A DNA stretch of 64,000 nucleotides from Paenibacillus senegalimassiliensis (GCF_001486585.1 NZ_LN909044.1:749488-813487); one strand, 5' to 3'. Positions 44,518-53,270 are shown, counted from the stretch's first letter. Notes: a model not told the origin generated them from the sequence alone. Program-made: numbers and translations.

Positions 44518-45521
44518 AGCCGATTATTGCCATTACGATGGGGGATGCAGCCGGTGTTGGGCCTGAGATCATCGTGAAAGCGCTGTCCCATGCTGATGTT
44601 TACGACATGTGTCATCCGATTGTCATTGGTGACGCCGATACGCTAGAGCGAGCAGCCGTAATCTCAGGTCAGAATGATCTGAAAATTCACACGGTGGAGA
44701 AAGTGGCGGAAGCGCGTTTCGAGCAAGGAAGTATTGATTGCATCGACCTACATCTGCTGCCAGAAGCGTTGCCTTTCGGGCAACTGTCTGCCGCAGCGGG
44801 AAATGCAGCATTCCATTATATTGCCAAGGCCGTGGAGTTAGCCAAGGCTGGCGAAGTTCAGGCCATCTGTACGGCTCCACTTAACAAGGAAGCCCTACAC
44901 AAGGGAGGCCATCTCTATCCGGGGCATACAGAAATTTTGGCCAAGCTGACCGAGACCGAAGATTTCTCCATGATGCTGTCCACAGGCCAACTCAAGGTCA
45001 TTCATCTCACGACTCATGTTGGGCTAATCAAGGCTGTAGAGATGATTACTCCAGAGCGTACCTACAATGTACTGAAGCTAGCAGATCAGGTGCTGCGAAC
45101 AGCAGGCAATGAGCATCCACGCATCGCCCTGTGTGGAATCAATCCTCATGCGGGGGAGAATGGCTTGTTCGGCAACGGTGAGGAAGAAGAGAAGCTGGTT
45201 CCTGCCGTAGAGAAAGCACGGGCAGAAGGCATGGATGTATTTGGTCCAGCACCGGCAGACACCTTGTTCTACCGAGCCATGCGCGGAGACTTCGACATCG
45301 TTGTAGCCTGCTATCACGACCAGGGTCATACGCCGATCAAGGTGCTTGGCATCGAAGAAGGCGTCAATATCACCATCGGACTGAAGGGCGGTATTATCCG
45401 CACCTCCGTTGACCACGGTACAGCCTTTGATATTGCCGGTAAAGGCATTGCAGATGAACGAAGCATGCTGGCAGCGATCCGTTCTGCCGTCGAGCTGGCT
45501 CCGGCTGAATCAGAGCTATAA
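44514..45521 (+). CDS. pdxA2: PdxA2-type 4-phospho-acid-sugar dehydrogenase/decarboxylase
   Basis: 335 residues of the PdxA family. ITMGDAAGVGPEI at the start, YPGHTEIL, IHLTTHVGL and CYHDQGHTPIKVL carry the conserved glycine loop and metal-binding histidines. PdxA proper makes a vitamin B6 precursor, but copies paired with a DUF1537 kinase oxidise 4-phospho-threonate or -erythronate and, after decarboxylation, give dihydroxyacetone phosphate. The ATGA overlap with the kinase gene supports that role. The stop codon lies within the first bases of an interspersed repeat half-copy (45516-45573). Confidence 0.92.
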   Translation: MKPIIAITMGDAAGVGPEIIVKALSHADVYDMCHPIVIGDADTLERAAVISGQNDLKIHTVEKVAEARFEQGSIDCIDLHLLPEALPFGQLSAAAGNAAFHYIAKAVELAKAGEVQAICTAPLNKEALHKGGHLYPGHTEILAKLTETEDFSMMLSTGQLKVIHLTTHVGLIKAVEMITPERTYNVLKLADQVLRTAGNEHPRIALCGINPHAGENGLFGNGEEEEKLVPAVEKARAEGMDVFGPAPADTLFYRAMRGDFDIVVACYHDQGHTPIKVLGIEEGVNITIGLKGGIIRTSVDHGTAFDIAGKGIADERSMLAAIRSAVELAPAESEL

Positions 45522-45573
45522 GTTGAATTAAGATATGGCAGAACAAGCAAGCGAGAAAAATGATTCTGAAGAT
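45516..45573. repeat. Half copy of the palindromic interspersed repeat
   Basis: CTATAAGTTGAATTAA at the start and GCAAGCGAGAAAAATGATTC further in match the left end of the full copy at 54867-55063, up to TCTGAAGA. The right half is missing. The repeat starts inside the last codons of the PdxA2 gene and supplies its TAA stop. Confidence 0.8.
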
Positions 45574-45609
45574 ATAGACACATGAACCAACAAGGAAGGA
45601 CTGAGATTG

Positions 45610-46500
45610 ATGCTCGAAGTAAAGGGAATTATACCTGCAATGGTCACTCCGTTCAATTCCCAGGAGGAGATCGACGAGAAGGCCTTGCGAGAGATGGTCA
45701 ACCGTTATATCGAAGCCGGAGTGCATGGACTTTTTTGCCTCGGTACCAATGGAGAATTCTTTAACCTTTCGTTTGAAGAGAAGCTGACCGTTGCGCAGAT
45801 CGTAATCGACGAGACAGAAGGACGCGTGCCGGTGTATGCCGGGGCAGGCTGTCCCGGAACGAGCGAGACCCGCCGTCTTGCTCAGCGACTGGAGCAAGCT
45901 GGAGCCGATGCACTATCGGTCATCACGCCGTATTTTCTGACCTATACGCAGCCAGAGCTACAATATCACTTTGAGGCTGTAGCAGGAGATACATCGCTCC
46001 CTATCGTGCTTTACACCATTCCGGCCCGTACAGGCAATACGCTCACCGTGCAGACCGTAGCCAAGCTGGCTGAGTTACCAAACATAGTGGGCATCAAGGA
46101 CAGCAGCGGCAGCTTCGATAACATCCTGCAACTGATTGACCGCACACCGGATTCGTTCTCTGTACTTGCCGGAACCGATTCACTGATCTTATCCGGGCTT
46201 ATGTCAGGGGCCAAGGGGGCTATCGCGGCAACAGCCAACATTTTCCCATCCACGGTGGTGTCCATTTATGAACATTGGAGCCGTGGTGAATATGAGCAGG
46301 CCGAACAGGCACAACGCGTTCTCCGCGAATTGCGGGCGGCCTTCGCACTCGGTACCTTACCTTCGGTGTTAAAAGCGGTACTCGAAGAGATCGGTTTGTC
46401 GGCAGGACCGTCCCGTCGTCCCGTCGCTCCTTTGACGCCACAGGCACTCAAAGAAGTACGCCAGATGGTGGCTAATTACACGGAGAGAGGTTTACTATGA
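45610..46500 (+). CDS. DHDPS/N-acetylneuraminate lyase-family aldolase
   Basis: 296 residues of the class I DapA-like aldolases. The family marks are GTNGEF (45-50), Tyr135 in VLYTIPARTGN and the Schiff-base Lys163 in VGIKDSSG. Members cleave or condense pyruvate with an aldehyde; catabolic ones act on keto-deoxy sugar acids or sialate. Start ATG 45610 (AAGGAAGG nine bases upstream) is preferred over TTG 45607. With the DUF1537 kinase and PdxA2 upstream, it probably works in acid-sugar breakdown rather than in lysine synthesis. The real substrate is open. Confidence 0.9.
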   Translation: MLEVKGIIPAMVTPFNSQEEIDEKALREMVNRYIEAGVHGLFCLGTNGEFFNLSFEEKLTVAQIVIDETEGRVPVYAGAGCPGTSETRRLAQRLEQAGADALSVITPYFLTYTQPELQYHFEAVAGDTSLPIVLYTIPARTGNTLTVQTVAKLAELPNIVGIKDSSGSFDNILQLIDRTPDSFSVLAGTDSLILSGLMSGAKGAIAATANIFPSTVVSIYEHWSRGEYEQAEQAQRVLRELRAAFALGTLPSVLKAVLEEIGLSAGPSRRPVAPLTPQALKEVRQMVANYTERGLL

Positions 46501-46516
46501 AATTCGTTAATGTTAT

Positions 46517-46568
46517 TGCAAAATGCAACTAATTAAAAAAAGAAATAGCACAAAAAAGGTTTTGTGCG
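46517..46568. promoter_or_regulatory. Two dyads before the importer operon
   Basis: TTGCA-AAA-TGCAA (46517-46529) resembles the GTTG...CAAC operators at the head of the island. GCACAAAA-AAGG-TTTTGTGC (46549-46568) is a second perfect dyad and shares its TTTTGTGC arm with the palindrome before cdaR. Both precede the binding-protein gene and are candidate regulator sites. Confidence 0.5.
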
Positions 46569-46681
46569 CAAAATTCCATGAGGTATAGCTATTTTTGCAT
46601 TAATAATATAATTAGGTCGTGAGATACTAATTATAGAAACACCTACAATGCTTCAAATTACATTAAGAGGGGGAACACAAG

Positions 46682-48259
46682 TTGAGAAAAAAGAAAGCGT
46701 TTTATTTAGTCTTTGCTACCTTGCTTATGGTAGGTAGTATATTAACTGCCTGCTCGCCAAATGCCAACACGAACAAAGGTAACAACGGAAATACTAATAC
46801 AGGAGGAAGTGCCAGCGGCAGCTTTTCCTATCTGATGCATGACAAGTTCATTAATTGGTTGAAAGAGGACAAGTGGTATCCATATGTGGAGGAGGCAACT
46901 AGCACCACCGTGGAATTCGTTCCGGGCGGCTCCAATGACGATGAATACTATGCTTCCGTAGACCAGAAGATCATCAGCCGCACCTTCCCTGATTCAGGTA
47001 TCGTGTCGATCTCGCAAGCTACCGTGTACGGTGCGCAAGGTGCATTTGTCGATCTGGCTCCTTATATCGAGGAATTTGGTCCCAATATCAAAGCCTATAT
47101 TGAAGCGAACCCAACTTACAAAACACTGATTACCAATGAAGACGGACAAATCTTCGGCTTAGTCTCCGAAGCACCGCGGTTTGCGGACTTCATCTTCTAT
47201 CGTGCCGATCACTTTAACAAGGCTGGAATTACAACTGTGCCTCAAACGATCGACGAGTTGACTGACGCCATGCGCAAATTGAAAGCGCATTACGGAGCAA
47301 CTGACAAGAACTATTATCCGATGGTCGGCCGTGAAGGCTACATTCGCTTCCAAAGTGCCTTCAATGCAGCCGCCAACTATGATGATGGTGTATCCAGAGG
47401 CATATATGGCAATGGTAAAACAGGTACCGACCTCTACTCGGAAGGGTACAAGCACATGGTGGAATGGTACAAAACGCTTTATGATGAAGGTTTGATTGAT
47501 CCCGAATGGGTAGCTGGCTCCGGTACTGAGGAGAGCTGGGAATCGAAGATGCTGACTGGACAAGGCACCCTCAGCTATGACTATCTGACACGTCCATCAT
47601 GGTTCCTGGATAACGGCGGACCCGAAAATGATCCGGACTATACGATTGCTATTCTGCCTTATCTGAAGGACCTGAACGGAAACCCATCGGTACAGAACAC
47701 AGAAACACAATACAACATTTTAAGAGCTATGGTTGTTAACGCAGACAGCGAAGACAAAGCAGAAACGATTATCAAGTTCCTGGATTACCTCTATTCCGAA
47801 GAAGGACAAACACTGGTATCCTGGGGCGTTGAAGGGGAAAGCTATAAGGAAGAACGTGGAGAGAAGCAATACATTGTGGACTTCTCCGAACAGGAAGCAA
47901 CACCTGCTGGCGAGCCACGCTGGTCTTTCCTGAACGACCGCCTTACCTTTGCTAAACCTATGGATAACGATGCATTCTACTCCTGGAATACGGAGCTTGT
48001 ACGCAAAGCAGCTCATGAGTTGTTCACAGATGAGAATCTGAAGACTGGCGTGCAAGTCACTTACACAGCAGATCAAGCTAAGAAACTAGCTGACCTGTCC
48101 TCCAAGGTGAATGAAGCTGTTAACGCTGGTGTGACTCAATTCGTAACTGGTAAACGTGCAATGACGGAATGGGATGCATTCCTCGGTGAGATGGAAGCCG
48201 CAGGATACAAGGACATTGTAGCCATTCAACAAGAAGCTTACGACGCAATGTACAAATAA
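46682..48259 (+). CDS. Sugar-binding lipoprotein, LplA/YtcQ type
   Basis: 525 residues from a TTG start behind GAGGGGG. The signal peptide ends in the lipobox LTAC (Cys24), and an Asn/Gly/Thr-rich linker follows. The size and the layout with two downstream permeases match the LplA/YtcQ group of large binding proteins that take up oligosaccharides, for example from pectin or other plant polymers. Visible segments are GSNDDEYYASVDQKIIS and GLIDPEWVAGSGTEESWESKM. It is 181 bases after the aldolase gene, with its own probable operators. The ligand is unknown. Confidence 0.9.
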   Translation: MRKKKAFYLVFATLLMVGSILTACSPNANTNKGNNGNTNTGGSASGSFSYLMHDKFINWLKEDKWYPYVEEATSTTVEFVPGGSNDDEYYASVDQKIISRTFPDSGIVSISQATVYGAQGAFVDLAPYIEEFGPNIKAYIEANPTYKTLITNEDGQIFGLVSEAPRFADFIFYRADHFNKAGITTVPQTIDELTDAMRKLKAHYGATDKNYYPMVGREGYIRFQSAFNAAANYDDGVSRGIYGNGKTGTDLYSEGYKHMVEWYKTLYDEGLIDPEWVAGSGTEESWESKMLTGQGTLSYDYLTRPSWFLDNGGPENDPDYTIAILPYLKDLNGNPSVQNTETQYNILRAMVVNADSEDKAETIIKFLDYLYSEEGQTLVSWGVEGESYKEERGEKQYIVDFSEQEATPAGEPRWSFLNDRLTFAKPMDNDAFYSWNTELVRKAAHELFTDENLKTGVQVTYTADQAKKLADLSSKVNEAVNAGVTQFVTGKRAMTEWDAFLGEMEAAGYKDIVAIQQEAYDAMYK

Positions 48260-48268
48260 GTATCATCA

Positions 48269-48299
48269 TCCGCGCCATCCTCTCCAGGGACGGCGCGGA
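48269..48299 (+). other. Intercistronic hairpin after the binding-protein gene
   Basis: Arms TCCGCGCC (48269-48276) and GGCGCGGA (48292-48299), with further TCC/GGA pairing inside and no U-run behind. It takes the same place as the hairpin at 3557-3619 in the other importer, so mRNA stabilisation or partial attenuation is the likely role. Confidence 0.72.
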
Positions 48300-48329
48300 C
48301 CCTAATTAAGCAAATCTACAGATAAATGG

Positions 48330-49301
48330 GTGGTGGAGAAAGTGATAACAAGCGAAAGAATGACGAAGCTTCCCCGCAAATCATGGATGCAGCGTTTTCT
48401 CTCCTATATGAATACTAACAAGCTACTGCTGCTCATGCTGTTGCCTGGTCTGATCAGCTTGGTATTGTTCAAGCTAGCTCCGCTGGGTGGCATGATTATC
48501 GCTTTTCAAGATTTCAGCGCTTTCCGCGGTGTACTGGGCAGTCCTTTTGTCGGTCTTGCGCACTTCATGCATATCTTCGAGGACCCTTATATTTGGACCC
48601 TCGTCAAAAACACGATTATTCTCGCGTTCTATTCCTTGCTATTCACGTTCCCCATTCCGATTCTGTTCGCTTTACTGCTGAACGAGGTACGGGTCCGCTG
48701 GATTAAGGGAAGCGTGCAATCGCTAAGTTTCTTACCTTATTTCATCTCTTCGGCGGTTATGGTCAGCATTCTGTATACGCTGCTCTCGCCATCAACTGGT
48801 CTTGTGAACGATATTCTGGGCCGACTGGGCCTGGATACGATCTACTTTATGGCTGAACCCGGATGGTTCCGCAGCAACTATGTATTACTTCAGGTATGGC
48901 AAACCTTCGGCTACTCAGCAATCGTGTATATTGCTGCCATGGCAGCGATTGATCCATCTGTTTATGAATCAGCTTCGCTGGACGGCGCCAGCCGCTTTCA
49001 GCAAATGCTTCACATTACCTTGCCATCCCTTAAGCCAACGATTGCCATCATGCTGATTATCAGTGTGGGTAATATTTTCACGGTCGATCTGGACCGGATC
49101 TTGCTGATGTACAACCAAAGTGTCTACGAGACAGCCGACGTCATTCAGACTTATGTATACCGCCTGGCCTTCGCCAGCACGGGATTCCCGGAATACAGCT
49201 ACGGCACGGCAGTGAACTTGCTGAAATCCGTTGTCGCCTATGTTCTGGTTGTTGGCACTAACAAGTTGTCCACTAAATATTCCGATACGCGACTATTCTG
49301 A
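48330..49301 (+). CDS. lplB: Oligosaccharide ABC permease, LplB/YtcP group, first subunit
   Basis: About 323 residues with six membrane segments; LLLLMLLPGLISLVLFKLAPLGGMIIAFQDF is the N-terminal part typical of LplB (first helix from about residue 30). The EAA loop reads PSVYESASLDGASRFQQM. The start is uncertain: GTG 48330 has poor spacing and ATG 48360 has only a weak AAGCGAAAGA site; either gives the same mature membrane part. It pairs with the second permease 12 bases downstream. No ATPase gene is present. Confidence 0.88.
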   Translation: MVEKVITSERMTKLPRKSWMQRFLSYMNTNKLLLLMLLPGLISLVLFKLAPLGGMIIAFQDFSAFRGVLGSPFVGLAHFMHIFEDPYIWTLVKNTIILAFYSLLFTFPIPILFALLLNEVRVRWIKGSVQSLSFLPYFISSAVMVSILYTLLSPSTGLVNDILGRLGLDTIYFMAEPGWFRSNYVLLQVWQTFGYSAIVYIAAMAAIDPSVYESASLDGASRFQQMLHITLPSLKPTIAIMLIISVGNIFTVDLDRILLMYNQSVYETADVIQTYVYRLAFASTGFPEYSYGTAVNLLKSVVAYVLVVGTNKLSTKYSDTRLF

Positions 49302-49316
49302 GAAAGGAGTGGGATG

Positions 49317-50192
49317 ATGAGCACGAAAAAATTCAGCCTGTTCGACATCTTCAACAACCTATTTCTACTATTGATTGCTCTTATCTGCACGTACCCTTTC
49401 CTGTATATATTCTTTCTTTCCATCAGTGATGGGAGAAGCATCGCCGCAGGGGATGTAGTGTTCTTCCCGAAGAACCCCAATCTGCAAGCCTATCAATATA
49501 TTCTGACGAATTCGAACCTCGGCATTTTCAAGGGGCTGCTGAATTCAGGAATTTATACGGTTCTTGGCACCGTGGTTGCCCTGCTGCTGACGTATATGAC
49601 AGCTTATGTGTTATCCCGCAAACAGATAAAAGGGCGCTATATCATTATGAGCCTGTTCGTATTCACCTGGGTATTTGAAGCGGGGATTATCCCAGCCTAC
49701 GTCGTTCTGAACAAACTGGGCTTTGTCGACAACTGGCTGGTTATGATTATTCCCAATGCGATCAACGTACAGTTCCTGATTATTACGAAGACCTTCCTCG
49801 ATGGTCTGCCACCTGAGCTTGAGGAAGCAGCCAAAATTGATGGAGCTAACGATTTCCAGATTATGAGTCAGGTCTATCTGGCCATCTCCAAGCCGATCTT
49901 GGCGACCATTGGCGTCTTCTACGCCGTGTTCATCTGGAACCAATACCTGATGCCGCTGATTTACTTGCAAAATCCGGACCTTCAGACCATTCAGGTTATG
50001 CTGAAAAGGCTGGTTATCAGTTCGGGGGATTCCAATACCGCCTTCCGCACGATTATCCAGAACGGCATTATGCTGAATCCGGGCAACCTGAAGGCTGCGG
50101 CCATCTTCGTGGCCATGGTCCCAATTGTCCTGATCTATCCGTTCGTACAGAAGTATTTCAAGAAGGGGATTCTAATCGGTTCCGTGAAGTAA
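49317..50192 (+). CDS. Oligosaccharide ABC permease, YtcP/LplC group, second subunit
   Basis: About 291 residues with six helices. The EAA loop reads PPELEEAAKIDGANDFQIM, and the C-terminus ends YFKKGILIGSVKG-like (YFKKGILIGSVK), the usual closing motif of this group. AGGAG lies seven bases before ATG 49317; ATG 49314 is too close. It completes the importer with the binding protein and LplB-type subunit. The gene for the Asp-box protein follows after 34 bases and is probably in the same transcript. Confidence 0.92.
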   Translation: MSTKKFSLFDIFNNLFLLLIALICTYPFLYIFFLSISDGRSIAAGDVVFFPKNPNLQAYQYILTNSNLGIFKGLLNSGIYTVLGTVVALLLTYMTAYVLSRKQIKGRYIIMSLFVFTWVFEAGIIPAYVVLNKLGFVDNWLVMIIPNAINVQFLIITKTFLDGLPPELEEAAKIDGANDFQIMSQVYLAISKPILATIGVFYAVFIWNQYLMPLIYLQNPDLQTIQVMLKRLVISSGDSNTAFRTIIQNGIMLNPGNLKAAAIFVAMVPIVLIYPFVQKYFKKGILIGSVK

Positions 50193-50226
50193 CCCCACCC
50201 AATATAGCTAACCGAAGGAGCGCGTT

Positions 50227-51354
50227 ATGTTAAACAATCCAATGATCGAACTCAATGACCTTACTGAAGACGGCAAGCTGTATTTCAACCGCCGCCTTGG
50301 ACTCGTAGAGTCCTTGCTGCCTTGCGATTTTGAAACAAGTCATGCCTGCGACCTGCAAGAGCTGCCTAATGGCGATTTGCTCTGTGTCTGGTTTGCCGGT
50401 TCCGATGAAGGCAACTCGGATGTCAGCATTGTGATGTCCCGCCTCGCTGCCGGCTCCGAGGCCTGGACTCCTGCAGTGAGAATCTCCGACGATAACGGCT
50501 TCAGTGAGCAGAACCCGTCCTTATTCCTTCATCCGAACGGTGAACTGTGGGTGATGTACACGGCTCAGCGGGCCCGTACAGCGGATGAGCATCCCGAATT
50601 CAACCTGCAATATACCTCCAAAATTTACCGCAAGGTGTCCAAGGACAATGGACATACCTGGGGGCAGGCAGAAGTTATGTTCTCACGCGAGGGATCGTTC
50701 TGCCGTCAGAAAATCCAGATTCTGTCCAGCGGAAGATGGATCTTCGAGAACTGGATCTGCTTCAATGACAATACTCGCAACGGCAGTGATATCACGGTTA
50801 TGAATATCTCTGATGACGAAGGGGCCACTTGGCGCAGCGTCGAGGTTCCTGAGAGTCGTGGCCGCGTTCACTGTAACGTGATTGAGATGGAACCGGGCAA
50901 GCTGATCGGACTGTTCCGCAGCCGGGCAGCAGACAATATTTATTTTGCCAAATCCGACGACAATGGAGATACTTGGACAGAGCCGGTGCGCACCGAGCTA
51001 CCGAACAATAACTCCAGCATTTCGGCCATTAAGCTTGAGAGCGGGAATCTCGCCATCATCTATAATGATTTGCGCTTCAACGACAAGCCGGATATCACCG
51101 TCTGGCCGTTCGAACGCTGTCCGGTTACTGTCGCTATCTCTGAGGATGAGGGCAGAACCTGGCCATACCGCCGCCATGTGGAGACGGGCGAAGGCTTCAG
51201 CGGCCACAAGAACCTGATTCGCAACCGCCGATACGAGTACCCTTGCATTATGCAAGCTGCGGACGGAAGCATTCATGCGGCTTATTCTTTCGGCAACCGT
51301 CGCACGATGAAATTTCTCTCCTTCACAGAGCAATGGGTGACTGGCGCCGAATAG
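50227..51354 (+). CDS. Cytoplasmic Asp-box (sialidase-fold) protein
   Basis: 375 residues with no signal peptide. Four Asp-box motifs are visible: SKDNGHTW, SDDEGATW, SDDNGDTW and SEDEGRTW, marking a six-bladed beta-propeller of the BNR/sialidase family. The database label is often exo-alpha-sialidase, but the canonical RIP motif and catalytic Tyr/Glu of GH33 are not evident. As the last gene of an importer operon without export signal it probably cleaves an imported oligosaccharide, perhaps a lyase or hydrolase on uronate- or acid-sugar-containing chains. GGAG precedes the ATG and a short terminator follows. Confidence 0.85.
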   Translation: MLNNPMIELNDLTEDGKLYFNRRLGLVESLLPCDFETSHACDLQELPNGDLLCVWFAGSDEGNSDVSIVMSRLAAGSEAWTPAVRISDDNGFSEQNPSLFLHPNGELWVMYTAQRARTADEHPEFNLQYTSKIYRKVSKDNGHTWGQAEVMFSREGSFCRQKIQILSSGRWIFENWICFNDNTRNGSDITVMNISDDEGATWRSVEVPESRGRVHCNVIEMEPGKLIGLFRSRAADNIYFAKSDDNGDTWTEPVRTELPNNNSSISAIKLESGNLAIIYNDLRFNDKPDITVWPFERCPVTVAISEDEGRTWPYRRHVETGEGFSGHKNLIRNRRYEYPCIMQAADGSIHAAYSFGNRRTMKFLSFTEQWVTGAE

Positions 51355-51370
51355 GCCGGCCCCTTGCTCC

Positions 51371-51391
51371 GCCCCTTATGGGGCTTTCTTT
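51371..51391 (+). terminator. Short terminator after the Asp-box gene
   Basis: GCCCC-TTAT-GGGGC (51371-51384) followed by TTTCTTT. The stem is short, so some read-through into the AraC gene is possible. Confidence 0.6.
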
Positions 51392-51435
51392 GAAATCATT
51401 AACATTACGGGTAACTCTCTGGGGGTGAAGCAGGG

Positions 51436-52284
51436 ATGGAAGAGCATATCGTACAACATTTTCACTCACCAACCAAAATGCAAATGGAGCAGTCTCCTTA
51501 CATTACCTGGGCAGGTCACCGAAAATGCGGCAAAGATCATGTCGTAGGTCCACGCGTCCTGGAGAATTACAAGATGGTATTTGTCATCAGCGGCAAAGGC
51601 TACTTAACGCAGGGCGATCATGTTAACAAAATAATGAGCCAGGGCGACATGTTCATGCTGATTCCCCGGGAGAAGCACTTCTACTATGCCGATCCCGAGG
51701 ACCCTTGGGAGATCATGTGGGTCTCCTTCAACGGCAAGCATATTCCCTATTATTTGAGCCTGATGGGACTGGATATAAATCACTGTTGCCTAACAGGAAT
51801 TACTACGCATACTATCATCAACAAAATGCTGCTGCTGATCCAGGAGCTTCCGGAGTCGCAAGACGGGCAACTGCTATGCATCAGTTATCTGCTGCATATC
51901 TTCCACCTGGTGGAGCAAGGTACCAAGCATTATGGCGAAGCTGGCCTGCGAACCGGGTCTGAAAGTGTGGTGCAGCAAGCCGTTCTGTTCATTGAGCAAA
52001 ATTATTACATGCATATCGATGTTGATATGCTGTGCAAGCACGTTAACTACAGCCGTTCCTATCTATCCCGTTACTTCAAGCGAATCACCGGAATGTCCAT
52101 TCCGGAATATATCGGGAAGATTCGCATCCAGAACGCCAAGGTGCTGCTGCAGGAGACAGACCTTAACATTCAGGAGATTTCGGCTTCCGTGGGCATATCG
52201 GATTCCCTCTATTTCTCCAAGCTCTTTAAGAATGTGACGGGAATCTCTCCTATGTCTTATAAGAAAAACAATCAGGGGCTTTGA
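51436..52284 (+). CDS. AraC-family regulator with cupin sensor domain
   Basis: 282 residues. The N-terminal cupin part includes YKMVFVISGKGYLTQGDH and a run of His/Glu residues (LIPREKHFYYADPEDPW) of the AraC_binding type. The C-terminal double HTH reads HVNYSRSYLSRYFKRITGMSIPEYI and ISASVGISDSLYFSKLFKNVTGISP. GGGGGTG lies eight bases before the ATG. It is 16 bases ahead of the fructokinase gene, so it probably regulates the sucrose phosphorylase operon of which it is the first gene, and perhaps the importer before it. Sucrose or fructose is a plausible inducer. Confidence 0.9.
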   Translation: MEEHIVQHFHSPTKMQMEQSPYITWAGHRKCGKDHVVGPRVLENYKMVFVISGKGYLTQGDHVNKIMSQGDMFMLIPREKHFYYADPEDPWEIMWVSFNGKHIPYYLSLMGLDINHCCLTGITTHTIINKMLLLIQELPESQDGQLLCISYLLHIFHLVEQGTKHYGEAGLRTGSESVVQQAVLFIEQNYYMHIDVDMLCKHVNYSRSYLSRYFKRITGMSIPEYIGKIRIQNAKVLLQETDLNIQEISASVGISDSLYFSKLFKNVTGISPMSYKKNNQGL

Positions 52285-52300
52285 CTAAGGAGGAATACCC

Positions 52301-53257
52301 ATGTTTGATTTTGAACATAGTGTGGAATTTAAAGAGAAGGACCTCGATCTGCTAACGGTTGGTGAATTGCTAGTGGACATGATATCTGGCGATTACGGTG
52401 ATACCTTGGAGAACGGGACGTATCACCGCTATTTCGGCGGCTCGCCCGCAAATATTGCCATGAATACCAAGAAATTAGGCATCCGTCCCCTTGTAGCATC
52501 TGCGGTAGGTGAGGATGGGCTGGGGCAATTTCTGGTCGAGCATCTGAATAGAGCCGAGATGGATACAAGCTGCGTGCAGCGGGTGAATGAATCCACCAGC
52601 CTGGTCGTGGTGAATAAGAGCCAGTCTACGCCCATTCCGATCTTCTACCGGGGAGCCGACTACCGCTTGGGCTTCACCGAGGAACTACGTGCTGCGCTGC
52701 ATCGGACGAAGATCGTTCACTTCTCCTGCTGGCCCTTGTCCAGACAGCCCGTTAGGTCGGCCGTAGAGCAAGTGATTCAGGAAGCGCGTCAGAACGGAAC
52801 GCTCGTCTGCTTCGACCCCAATTATCATCCCGCCCTATGGGAAGAGGGTGAAGATGGGGTACAATATTTGAAGACCATTCTTCCCCTTGTCGATATTGCC
52901 AAGCCTTCGGAAGATGATGCCGAGCGGTTATTCGGAAAGGACACCCCGGAGAATCAGCTTCAGAAGTTCCTCGACCTGGGCGTGAAGCTGGTCATTCTGA
53001 CCTTGGGCAAGGATGGTGCGCTCGTCTCCAATGGACAAGAGACCTTGCAATTCGATACGCTGGCAACAGAGGTCACCGACACAACAGGGGCCGGGGATGC
53101 CTACTGGTCCGGATTCTATGCCGCCCTTGTGAAGGGCTATCCCGTGGGCAAGGCGCTTGAATTCGGGCTGGCTGTCAGCGCGTACAAGCTGCAATATACA
53201 GGGGCCGTCGTCGACTTACCGCTACTTGAGACGTTCAAGACGAAGTACCAACTCTAG
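52301..53257 (+). CDS. PfkB-family sugar kinase, probable fructokinase
   Basis: 318 residues. PfkB signature 1 is seen near YRYFGGSPANIAMNTKKLG and signature 2 in VTDTTGAGDAYWSGFYAALV with the catalytic Asp. The N-terminus reads DLLTVGELLVDMISGDYGD. It phosphorylates a sugar with ATP; fructose is likely, since sucrose phosphorylase, encoded 13 bases downstream, releases fructose. AAGGAGG lies upstream of the ATG. 2-Keto-3-deoxygluconate kinase would be the main alternative by sequence. Confidence 0.88.
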   Translation: MFDFEHSVEFKEKDLDLLTVGELLVDMISGDYGDTLENGTYHRYFGGSPANIAMNTKKLGIRPLVASAVGEDGLGQFLVEHLNRAEMDTSCVQRVNESTSLVVVNKSQSTPIPIFYRGADYRLGFTEELRAALHRTKIVHFSCWPLSRQPVRSAVEQVIQEARQNGTLVCFDPNYHPALWEEGEDGVQYLKTILPLVDIAKPSEDDAERLFGKDTPENQLQKFLDLGVKLVILTLGKDGALVSNGQETLQFDTLATEVTDTTGAGDAYWSGFYAALVKGYPVGKALEFGLAVSAYKLQYTGAVVDLPLLETFKTKYQL

Positions 53258-53270
53258 GAGGACAAGCAGC

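Noticed and set aside
45394..45897. Minus-strand open frame over pdxA2 end and aldolase start
   Set aside because: Shadow of two well-supported plus-strand genes; its resemblance to the frame at 54.7-55.0 kb comes from the shared repeat.
53157..53270. N-terminal extension of sucrose phosphorylase into the fructokinase gene
   Set aside because: The extension overlaps the kinase coding end and lacks family similarity; AGGAGG and ATG 53271 give the normal length.
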